Shown here: one piece after another, positions 55,501-63,295 of the stretch
Layout: every line of letters starts with the position of its first letter
Numbering within the stretch: position 1 is the stretch's first letter
NCBI RefSeq assembly: GCF_000150955.2
Contig: NC_011687.1
Coordinates: 372,001-436,000, forward strand
DNA from: Phaeodactylum tricornutum CCAP 1055/1
Taxonomy: Eukaryota; Bacillariophyta; Bacillariophyceae; Surirellales; Neidiaceae
DNA length: 64,000 bases
Reading direction: 5' to 3'
Notes under the pieces: model-generated
Database searches by the model: none
Seen by the model: only the letters and a program-made list of their open reading frames with translations
What the model was told of the DNA's origin: nothing
Translations under genes and position numbers: made by a program

Positions 55501-55836
55501 AATCTTCAAATGAAGGATCAATGCCTGTAACATGTTTGATTCTCCTGTTGGCACAATTTTGTTAGAGGAATCGACTGTCGCTTGGTAACCAACGAGCTCG
55601 ACAGCCTCTAGTGCCTCTCGCACAATCGTATCCGTATTTTCGCCCCTTTCCTCGCGAGTGAGCTCGATCCAACCACTTCTTGTCGAAAACGTCGCTTCGG
55701 CGTTGTGCACGCCTGCGACCGTCAAGAGCGCGTTGCGGACTGTTGTAGCGCAATTCTTCTGACATATCATACCCTCCACTCGCAGAGGAACCATGACGGA
55801 CTCGGTCGACGAGAAATCTGTCGACGATGCTTGCAT
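52510..55836 (-). CDS. P1B-type heavy-metal ATPase, copper-transporting type
   Basis: ATP-driven metal pump, most likely for Cu(I). 1108 residues from the ATG at 55836 (MQASSTDFS); the upstream frame starts at GTG and is taken as leader. Three N-terminal metal-binding domains follow: the first two have CX3C motifs (GMICQKNC at 22-29, GMMCQRNC at about 114-121), the third the normal CX2C (GMSCAVC, about 239-245). Then come membrane helices, the actuator loop (SALSGEPFPV), the CPC metal site in CPCALGLATPTA, the phosphorylation site DKTGTLTTG, SEHPLADAI in the nucleotide domain, and the hinge GDGINDAVALARAD. The last helices precede a short tail. CPC with SEHP is diagnostic for copper-type P1B-1 pumps. 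Cell location (Golgi, plastid or plasma membrane) is not shown. Confidence 0.94.
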   Translation of the reverse strand: MQASSTDFSSTESVMVPLRVEGMICQKNCATTVRNALLTVAGVHNAEATFSTRSGWIELTREERGENTDTIVREALEAVELVGYQATVDSSNKIVPTGESNMLQALILHLKIEGMMCQRNCGSTVQNALLEVPGAVQAEAIFSEQRAWVRFENSVTDTATSKVAKMPAYCVEKAIEEVESVGFEASVITDVTAYLKELRVSTKKLLTTNLMVIPNESESKQSLEHYLKASTSIRFQIGGMSCAVCTGRVERALRSVPGATDVQVMLATSRACIQIENEFESNRQVIEEACVIAVREAGYECQPLASDSSGGSSLQQNAAQLEGARIEELSSWRRLLIVSLVLTVPMIAVHHGHAEFGPTDMVPSPAMWLMFIFSSLVQFGVGRRFYRSAWNGLVHGRVLGMDFLVVLGTTASYVNSLVLFGIQLWTGRMTALSPTFSTGAMLLTFVTLGKYMEAYAKGKTTGALQALMELQPLCAARVCLQPGGALESPVDISSLVTEEVDARDIQIGDYLRVLPGSRIPTDGIIAALSGHKKGLELNTAYVDESALSGEPFPVAKSLGDQVFGSTVNQLSAVIVKVTATGGETVLSKIVRLMEDAQREKAPIQVYADKIASVFAPVVIGLALITFFAWFTMNKNVAVEDRFFLAFMSSISVVVVACPCALGLATPTAVMVGTGVGATHGLLIKGGAVLEKMHGIDTIIFDKTGTLTTGKAVLGERVELVKAMSDDLFKNLPSPVTPASCVLWLAACAEAQSEHPLADAIVNAAKGMWGGDVTRAQDGVCIEDFQLVPGQGVECRVTRPAWGSYYVRVGSDSWAKPGSDISGDAQATALRQRGHVAVYVSILEANSPVGIRRVVGVFGIVDPVEPEARSTVLALQAMGIEVWMCTGDHVLTANAVAAEVGITREHICSETTPQGKADLVTRLQQTRRRNVKREVLSTNMTRRVAVVGDGINDAVALARADVGIAVGAGTEIAVEAADVVLVRSSLHDVVIALHLSEVVFRRIMMNFLWAMSYNVFALPFAAGVLYPFTDFRLPPELAGLMMAFSSVSVVTSSLLLRNYKRPSIDDNGVLHGGSGCFANWSSRLASRFQQPYLGRYESISTNSMGHDIV

Positions 55837-56838
55837 GCTAAAAGAGTAAATTTCTGCGGTCCACGCGACAGGAAGCGAAAAGAACACGAAAAAGGCCTCT
55901 CTCTGTATAAAAGACGATCTTCGTGAGATCCCTTCCTTTGGCGCTCGATACAGCACGAGGCACTAACTTAAACGAACAGAAGAACGAGATTTGCAGTTCA
56001 GTGGGTCGAAAAATAGCCGATAACCAAAACAGAGTCTAAAATCAATCCAGTAGAAGACAGTAACAAGGCAGGGTGCTAGGAATGGCCACTGTAATCTGGT
56101 CTGGCTGTCAATGTACGTTCTCACCGTCACTTTCAGGTAGTGTGCTAGATTTGGTAATGTGTGCGGACGCCCGAGCAGTTTTGCATGCCCTTGATCGTGC
56201 TTGCGCGTCCGGACTAACAGTAAAAAGCGTATATTGATACACACCTCGAGAAATGGGTCACTCCGCTCAATTCTCAACAGGCGCATCTTGCCTTGTCGAT
56301 CTAAGATATTTAAATAAAATGCCAATGGGATGGAAAAACAAGATATCCTATTAGATATATCTTGTCAAGATAATGTCAAGCGAGTATTAATTTTGGAAAA
56401 TAAATTCGATCTTGGCAAGATTCCATCACGTACTAGCGTTTCTTACATTCAGTAGTAAAACTGCACGAGAGGGGGTACTAACATATTCACATCGTCACAC
56501 AAATTACTTGTTTTGTCTGGTGCACAGTAACGCGTGTGTGATTAGTCGTGATGGCTTTATTCGAGTGTTAAAACATATGGTTGTTTGACAAAAGATGGAA
56601 ATGGCGTATTCCGGTAGTCCTGTAGCACTGAAACACTAGTACTACGTCGACAGGCGAGTGACACTATCGAACCCGCGGAACAGATTTACATTGCCGTCGA
56701 AGTGGAATCGTCAATGATTACCTGTCAGATGAGAGCTCGGCGGGATAGCTGGTGTCATCAGCGAACCAGAACTGCCGATTGCTGTCGCCTCAGTGGTAGA
56801 ATCGGGACCTTCCAACCGTTGGTAAGAATTATGGGGTT
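55837..56838. promoter_or_regulatory. 5' flank of the Cu-ATPase gene
   Basis: No supported gene. A 9-bp perfect inverted repeat, ACAAGATAT and ATATCTTGT (56338-56346 and 56357-56365, 10-base loop), lies about 500 bp upstream of the ATG. Confidence 0.4.
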
Positions 56839-57183
56839 ATGGATCATATTTACAACAAAGGAATTCCTTTTTTTACTTATAGTGAACATACCTGGGCCTT
56901 TGACGTAATAAATTACAAGCATCACCGTGCAATTCGCATAATTCAAAAATACAACTCAAGTTCGCTTGAATTCAATCTTTGGTTTCCGCCTGACAGCAGC
57001 ATCCACTTCGCCGTTAAACAATTTGTACATCACGTTCCAAACGAAGATGGTTTATTTCACTTTTCCAAGGAAATGACTTATCCAAAAAGTTCGTTTTCTG
57101 TACGGATTTTTTGGTTTCTTGGGAGGGAACTGGGCGTAGGGGAATGGGCCTATCCAAAATACTTTTCCAAAGATGCCTTTTGA
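56839..57183 (+). CDS. Hypothetical protein, about 114 residues
   Basis: Frame from an ATG at 56839. Aromatic-rich (many Phe, Trp, Tyr), no family recognised. A donor-like GTAAGAAT just upstream (about 56820) hints at splicing, but no exon model is supported. Chance is likely in this AT-rich stretch. Confidence 0.2.
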   Translation: MDHIYNKGIPFFTYSEHTWAFDVINYKHHRAIRIIQKYNSSSLEFNLWFPPDSSIHFAVKQFVHHVPNEDGLFHFSKEMTYPKSSFSVRIFWFLGRELGVGEWAYPKYFSKDAF

Positions 57184-57428
57184 ATTGGGTTCTTCGGAAA
57201 TAAAATTACTTATACAACCTTTGTTGAAGTTGATGACAATACAAACAGAACAAAAACGCTGCGAATCCTAAGAAGGAAAGGTGAAGTCTGCGGAAGATGA
57301 AAAGTCGCGACGTGAACAGCATCAAAATAGACCGCATGTTTCTCACCCTTCACGGTAACTGAGAACTATAAAAACGAAAAGCAACAAATCATTGTGAATC
57401 ACAATAGTGAACATCTGAGTAGCCAATC
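57184..57428. promoter_or_regulatory. 5' flank of small protein B
   Basis: A TATAAAAA box at 57367-57374 lies 62 bp before the small ORF start. Confidence 0.35.
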
Positions 57429-57815
57429 ATGTCATGCGGTAGAATCAACAATGACGCAACAGCGGGTGCATCGGAGAGGCCGATGGGCATTTTGCGAGAC
57501 CCTGTGTCCAGCGCAGAATCACCATTGAATATGAGCCTGACACAGGCTTGGGCCCTCCGCTTTTCCCAAGTAGCTCATTCTTCCCCATTAAGCACGCAAG
57601 AAACAGCAGACACTGGCGATCCCCGTCCTCGACCGGCTCATGAAATCAGAACCATGCACCGCACTTCCTGTATTGCTTCAAGATCTATGATCGATCGGGA
57701 AAAGCTCATTGCGATTCTCGAGTCCGCTTTGCAAATCGTTGGCGATGAAAGCTTGGACGACTCTTTCTCTAACGTCGGAAGCGAGGAGGACGCATCGAAT
57801 GAAAGGGGCGTTTGA
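57429..57815 (+). CDS. Small protein B with conserved C-terminal helix
   Basis: 128 residues from an ATG at 57429, with a TATA-like box 62 bp upstream. The N-terminal part is polar and probably disordered. The C-terminal region has the helix DREKLIAILESALQIVGDE followed by an acidic tail with DDSFSNVGSEED. The helix matches the pattern of small proteins A and C (basic pair, spaced Leu/Ile, Glu, Ala-Leu, then acids). Function unknown. Confidence 0.5.
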   Translation: MSCGRINNDATAGASERPMGILRDPVSSAESPLNMSLTQAWALRFSQVAHSSPLSTQETADTGDPRPRPAHEIRTMHRTSCIASRSMIDREKLIAILESALQIVGDESLDDSFSNVGSEEDASNERGV

Positions 57816-58896
57816 TCTCTAGTAAGGATGTCAACATTTGTTCCATCGCAGTCCCTCTCCTCCCTTCGTTCTTATGACATCAGCTTCAGGCAGATTGAAG
57901 AATCGAATTGTTGCATCTCCGTTTGCAATTCTGCTTTTATATTCAATAACACTACATTAAGATTCACTTTTTTGGGGTTGAGCCGTCCAGCACGAACTCT
58001 CATGAAAACCATGAAGAGTGATCACACATAGGTTTTGTTTGCTTTGGGTATTTACCAATGCTTCGTCATCTTGCAGTGAAATGGCTTCAAAACGAAGATT
58101 CGTGGATAACGCAATATTTTCTCTGCTGCATGGATGAACGTTCCTGGCAAAACCATATATCATGTCGTTTAATTTACATGAAAAAATTAGAAGAAACTAC
58201 TTCAATATCGAAGGCGAACCCTTACTTTGTCGTCCTAAAAGTCTCGCCCCTTTGCTATTAGGGAGCCACTTCAACGCAGCCCCACGCCTCCTTATTTCCA
58301 CCGGACTCTCTCAAGAGACGGCAAAGACTCAAATCGAATCCACAATGGTCGCTTTCCTAAGATTCCACCGTCATATGAAGGCGAAATGTGCCATGATTGC
58401 GTCGGATTGTAGAAGCAGGCGACCTAAAGGCGAGACTTTCCGCTGGATTACAATGATGTAAAGGGATTTTCTCTGCGAGCCTCGAAAGCTTACACCCCTA
58501 CTAGTGTCGGTAGTTTACTGTCACGCATGCTCGTGACGCCGCCGAAGGAGATGGGCAAGTTGACATTTTCCACTCTAGAGTAGTGAATTGGTATAATGTA
58601 CTTTGTGTCGTAGGACTACGAAGGCGTTAAACATAATATGTCTCCTTTCCTGGCAGACGACGGTAGAATCAATTCCGGATGATCAGCAAAGAAAGCCAAA
58701 TCTCCCAAACCACCACATTCGACCACGCACACGAAACTAGCCAGACCTCTCACGACAAAAGAATACGACTGGCGGGAAGATCGTGTACAATCACCTCCCT
58801 TGATCCATATCCACCATCACATCAGTATAGGCGTCCAACGATACCTTGTTCCAGCCCACACATACCTCCCAGCGACCATCACATCAAGCCACTTCG
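57816..58896. other. Intergenic, 5' flank of prohibitin B
   Basis: About 1.1 kb with no supported gene. Confidence 0.45.
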
Positions 58897-59742
58897 ATGG
58901 AAGCAGCTTTGAATCGCTTGGGGCGGGCAACGGGAGCTTTGGCTGTTGGAACCTTCACCGTTTCGCAATGTTTGTACACGGTTGACGGCGGTGAACGCGC
59001 CGTCATGTTCGATACGCTTCGTGGAGGTATTTTACCGGATGTCCGTAAAGAAGGAACACACTTCATCGTACCTATCATCCAGCGTCCGGTAATTATGGAC
59101 ATTCGTACCAAGCCACGAGAGGTGCCGTCCGTGACTGGTACCAAGGATTTACAGATGGTGAATATCAAGCTTCGCGTATTGTGGCGACCCATAGAAGAGG
59201 AACTTCCCACTCTGTACCGTGAACTGGGCACAGATTTCGACGAGCGCGTTCTTCCTTCTATCGGAAACGAAGTCTTAAAATCTGTGGTTGCGCAGTACAA
59301 TGCGGAAGAGCTTCTTTCCAAACGTGCCGAAGTGTCCGAGCGCATCAAGAACGAAATGATGAAACGTGCCAAACACTTTCATCTTACGCTGGACGACGTT
59401 TCCATTACGCATCTGACATTTGGTCGAGAATTTATGAAGGCTATCGAAGCCAAGCAGGTGGCCAGTCAGGAAGCGGAACGCCAGCAGTGGGTTGTGAAGA
59501 AAGCCGAACAGGAACGGCAGGCGATGGTGACTCGAGCGGAGGGTGAAGCCGAGTCGGCCCGTATCATCACAAAGGCGATGGAGAAGACGGGAAACGCGAT
59601 TATTGAGGTGCGACGTATTGATGCAGCCAAGGAGATTGCGGGCAAGCTGGCGAACTCTCGCAACATTGTTTACTTGCCAAACACTGGCGGTGGTAGCGGC
59701 GGAGGGGGTAGTAGCTTGTTGCTCGGAATCGATTCTAAATAA
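58897..59742 (+). CDS. Prohibitin 1-type protein, copy B
   Basis: Paralogue of copy A, lying 13 kb away in the opposite orientation. 281 residues from the ATG at 58897 (MEAALNRLG); the frame extends upstream only from a TTG. Same architecture: N-terminal hydrophobic anchor, PHB domain, coiled coil, Gly-rich tail. Differences cluster in the first 50 residues and the tail (GGGSGGGGSSLLLGIDSK), with a near-identical middle. Both copies are PHB1-like, so this is not a PHB1/PHB2 pair. Neither has a frame break; both are likely expressed. Confidence 0.93.
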   Translation: MEAALNRLGRATGALAVGTFTVSQCLYTVDGGERAVMFDTLRGGILPDVRKEGTHFIVPIIQRPVIMDIRTKPREVPSVTGTKDLQMVNIKLRVLWRPIEEELPTLYRELGTDFDERVLPSIGNEVLKSVVAQYNAEELLSKRAEVSERIKNEMMKRAKHFHLTLDDVSITHLTFGREFMKAIEAKQVASQEAERQQWVVKKAEQERQAMVTRAEGEAESARIITKAMEKTGNAIIEVRRIDAAKEIAGKLANSRNIVYLPNTGGGSGGGGSSLLLGIDSK

Positions 59743-60442
59743 TTGGGGGAGGGCGAGAATCGTCTCCGTTCAATAAGCGTCTGAATGCGTCTACTTTATA
59801 CCATTTGTACTGCCTTAAAAAGAATCTACGTTCGCGAAAGTACCGTACCTTGGAGTTATAGTAATTCTCGAAAGACTTCGTGGTAGTCTTCGGTATCCTA
59901 TGTAGATAGTAGATACCAAATTTGGCTGCAGCTGGAACCAATCATTTGCAATCACGTTGCCAAACATTGGAAGAAAGTCTCGCCTATCCGCGAACGGCGG
60001 ACATGCTGCCGAGTCCGGAGAAATTGGTGAAACGAGGAAAGGCTTTTGTCGACGACAGACAGACGGATTTGCGTTTCTATTCCGAGGACGCTGGTGGTAG
60101 ACTTAATCTCAGAAATTCTCTGGCCGTTCGTTGCAAACGCGAATCCGACCATGGCCGTCGCAGATCACTAGCATTGGGGGGTCCACTGCCCCTTCCAAGG
60201 CCATCAGGGAGCATATCGAACCTCCCTGATCTTATACGATGAATTATAGGGTCGAAAGACGGTCGCGTACTGCTCCATCGACGGATGCGAACCTTCGATT
60301 GCCGCGTTGTTCGTTGGTTTGGCAAGAGCCTTCTCGTTGCGACTTTTTCATCAAGGCTGAAGTTAGTTTTTCCGCCGGTTTTTCGAACCAAGACTCTGGC
60401 TCACAATAAAAAAAATCCACACTTTTGACATTGATATTTACA
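59743..60442. other. Intergenic between prohibitin B and the deacetylase
   Basis: 700 bp. A frame at 59922-60242 (plus) reads like protein from MLPSPEKLVKRGKAF onward (ATG at 60003) and ends in SISNLPDLIR. It has no family match and no clear upstream exon; it may be a short gene of about 80 residues. Confidence 0.3.
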
Positions 60443-62041
60443 ATGGCCAGTCCAACCTCTGTTTATCTCTGCTATGATGCTCGCATGGCTCTGCACCGTC
60501 CTCCTCCCGGCTTTGCCGACGACGATGACGCCGTAGTTGTTGCTCACGGCGACCCCAGTGTCCCGGAAGCAGCAATTCCTCCCTGCTTCGAGCGAGCCTC
60601 GCGAATCGTCAGTCTCCACGACAAAATGTTATCACTCGAACGCCGTCTACTCGCTCGTAAAGAGTATTGTAACAGCGCCTACGATCGTTTCCACCGACAG
60701 CGATTCGTTCCCATCGCTCCCACTCCCTGCCAGCGAGGTACCATCGAACTCGCACATTCCTCCGATCACTACGACAACATGTTGCGTAGTAGATTTCTTT
60801 CCGACCAAGGCCTGCGCGACATGTGCGTCGATAATGATCTCTACTTTTGCAAGGATACTTTCGACGCCGCCTCGCTTTCCGTTGGTGGCGTCGTCAACTG
60901 CGTCGACGCCGTTCTCACCAACGAAGAAACAGGCTTTGGCCCCACCCGCGCCATTGCTTTGGTTCGCCCTCCGGGTCACCACGCTACTTGTGATGCCGCC
61001 ATGGGCTTTTGCTACTTCAACAACATTGCCGTTGCCGCGAAACATGCCATACACGAGGGCCGGGCCGAACGCGTATTCGTGCTAGACTGGGATATTCACC
61101 ACGGCAACGGTATCCAAGATATCACGTACGACGATCCGAACATTTTTTACATGTCTATTCATCGTGCGGCGTTTGGGACCAGTGCAGCGTCACAACGAGA
61201 CTGGTTTTATCCGGGAACGGGGCACCCCGAAGAAGTGGGTTCCGGATTTGCAGCCGGAACCAACCTAAATATTGCCTGGGAAACCCGAGGAATGGGCAAC
61301 GTGGAGTACGCTGCGGCCTTTCAAGAAGCCGTCTTACCGGTCGTTTCGGCTTTCCGACCCGACCTGATTCTGATTGCTTGTGGTCTAGACGCGGCAAGGG
61401 GCGATTTGTTGGGTGACTGTGGGCTTTCGCCCGATATGTTCTACATCATGACAAGGAGTGTCCTGGAAGCTGGCGGAATTCATACCCCGTTTGTGGTGGC
61501 CTTGGAAGGTGGGTACGATTTGGAAACCATGTCGACGTGTATGGAAGCGACGGCGTTGGCGCTCTTGGACGAGCCCTTTACCGAACACCCCTACGCCGCC
61601 ACGGCCATGCGTTCGGATTCGGCGCGACACAAGGAACAATTTGATTTATTGCGCTATTGGGACCGAGAGGCCTTTGAAGCGGCCAAAAAGAAAAAGCGCA
61701 AAACGAAACGAGCTTTGGCGTCGATTCGAAAGTCCCTGCGAGCATTGACCAATACCGTCAAGGGACGGTGTCTCTTGGAGGGCCGCCGTTGGATTACGCC
61801 GCATCCGGTTCGAAATTTGATCACGCCGACGAGTAGCGTTGCACCTATTGTGCCGCTCTGTCATCGTCCCGTCCAGCCACGGCAAGACTACGCATTTTCT
61901 ACTATCCTGGAAGGAAGCAGTATGGATGACGACGACGATAGCGAACCAGAATTGTGGTCGGTATACGGATACTCGTCTGCATGTCAGCGGCCGCTGTCCA
62001 ACGCAAGCTACCCTTTCAAGAAAAGGAAGCTTATCGTTTGA
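60443..62041 (+). CDS. Class II-like histone deacetylase
   Basis: Zinc-dependent lysine deacetylase acting on histones or other proteins. 532 residues from the ATG at 60443 (MASPTSVYLCYDARMALH); the DARMALH box matches the class II YDxRMxxH start. Catalytic features: RPPGHHA (about 175-181), zinc ligands in DWDIHHGNG (about 215-223) and in CGLDAARGD (about 313-321), and EGGYD near the end of the domain. After about 400 comes a Lys/Arg-rich stretch (KKKKRKTKRA), a likely nuclear localisation signal, and a tail ending in KKRKLIV. One exon. Confidence 0.92.
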   Translation: MASPTSVYLCYDARMALHRPPPGFADDDDAVVVAHGDPSVPEAAIPPCFERASRIVSLHDKMLSLERRLLARKEYCNSAYDRFHRQRFVPIAPTPCQRGTIELAHSSDHYDNMLRSRFLSDQGLRDMCVDNDLYFCKDTFDAASLSVGGVVNCVDAVLTNEETGFGPTRAIALVRPPGHHATCDAAMGFCYFNNIAVAAKHAIHEGRAERVFVLDWDIHHGNGIQDITYDDPNIFYMSIHRAAFGTSAASQRDWFYPGTGHPEEVGSGFAAGTNLNIAWETRGMGNVEYAAAFQEAVLPVVSAFRPDLILIACGLDAARGDLLGDCGLSPDMFYIMTRSVLEAGGIHTPFVVALEGGYDLETMSTCMEATALALLDEPFTEHPYAATAMRSDSARHKEQFDLLRYWDREAFEAAKKKKRKTKRALASIRKSLRALTNTVKGRCLLEGRRWITPHPVRNLITPTSSVAPIVPLCHRPVQPRQDYAFSTILEGSSMDDDDDSEPELWSVYGYSSACQRPLSNASYPFKKRKLIV

Positions 62042-63004
62042 GATACAATGCAGTACAAAAATCACTTAAAGATTACTTTGCTTTGCAATAGTTCGGCTCG
62101 GTGATGCACTCCTGGCAAAAAAACGTGGTGGTATCCATTGCCACGTTTGCATCCAAAGCCAGAATTGAAGATAGCACGCATGAAACCGGTTTCGACAGAC
62201 CAAAAATTGAAGCTCGTGTCAGCGGAGATCGCAAAAGTCAAACGAACGTATCGCATTAACTTTTGACTGTGACATGCGAGTTTCAATTCACGACATGTAG
62301 TTGGAAGCAGACGTTTCCAGAGGCAAATTGGTATAAAACCTTTTTCGTGTTTCTTGGAAATGAGTATTGAAAGAAGGAACCCTGCGAGTATTCTGCTTTA
62401 CAGTTATTTAGACCCACGAAATTGCAATCCGAATGATGTTGAGGTCGCTTCAAAAATGTCTTTTCTCCAAAGTGAAAACCTATAAATGACTCTGAAAATT
62501 GGGGTCATACTTTAGGTCACATGAGAGATCAATCAAAGGACATAAACACAGCTTTTCAAATATAAAAAACATGGTTTCGACAAGGATTCCGTCAGATCAT
62601 CCCTGTAAAAACCTGTCTGTCGCGGCGAATTAGACATATTTCAAAAACATTTAATAGGCCTACTAGAGGGCACTTGAGTAGCTTCTACTAGAGGTATCAA
62701 TGCGGTAATAAATTATTTCGCATTGCTGTTTGTCGATAATACATGATCAGAAACGACATGCTCCATTTAGATGGTTTAATGACCAATGACTGCATACGAA
62801 ATTGTGCTCATTTAATAATTCTTGTTTGAATTCGGTCCTACTGTTCGACACGGAATGTCATACTCTAAAAATCCATCTGGCCTTGAAAATAACCACACGA
62901 ACGCAAATCGTGCGCATCCGTAATATTACGAGAGACTCCTCGAAGAACGATTTTTTCCCGTTTCCCTTTGCAGTAGCTCACTCAAAAGTACAAGGACGAT
63001 AACC
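62042..63004. other. Intergenic, deacetylase 3' flank to small protein C
   Basis: No supported gene. Contains TTGACTGTGA at 62263-62272 and a 3' splice-like site (TTTCCCTTTGCAG, ending about 62973) shortly before small protein C, perhaps of a 5' untranslated intron. Confidence 0.4.
62263..62272 (+). promoter_or_regulatory. TTGACTGTGA motif downstream of the deacetylase
   Basis: About 220 bp after the deacetylase stop codon. Confidence 0.28.
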
Positions 63005-63295
63005 ATGAAGCCATCAGAGCCTTCCCAAGTCACACCTGATCAACTGACACTCTTTGACTACGTCGCTAGCGCTTTGAGCGAAGAAACAGATGATCGTATT
63101 CCAGCTTTGGGTAATTCCACACGAGGTTCGAGTGGGCTAGACGTTCCACATCGCAGTGGCGGTCGAGCAAATACAAACGGTCAAGCTCAGCGGCGTTTCC
63201 TAGCCAAAATTATCGAGGAGGCCTTATCACTTACCCGAGGGGACGAATTTCGTGGTGCATCAGCTCAAAGCGACTGCCACCGACGCCAACAGTGA
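63005..63295 (+). CDS. Small protein C with conserved C-terminal helix
   Basis: 96 residues from an ATG at 63005. It opens with MKPS, as does protein A. The helix AQRRFLAKIIEEALSLTRGD is followed by a polar tail. Together with proteins A and B it forms a likely small family. Function unknown. Confidence 0.45.
   Translation: MKPSEPSQVTPDQLTLFDYVASALSEETDDRIPALGNSTRGSSGLDVPHRSGGRANTNGQAQRRFLAKIIEEALSLTRGDEFRGASAQSDCHRRQQ

Noticed and set aside
45038-59742. A PHB1/PHB2 pair
   Set aside because: Both proteins are almost identical and PHB1-like; a true PHB2 would differ far more and be longer.
59922-60242. A 106-residue protein between prohibitin B and the deacetylase
   Set aside because: The frame begins with TTG and has no family match or clear exon partner. 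A shorter version from the ATG at 60003 is mentioned as possible.
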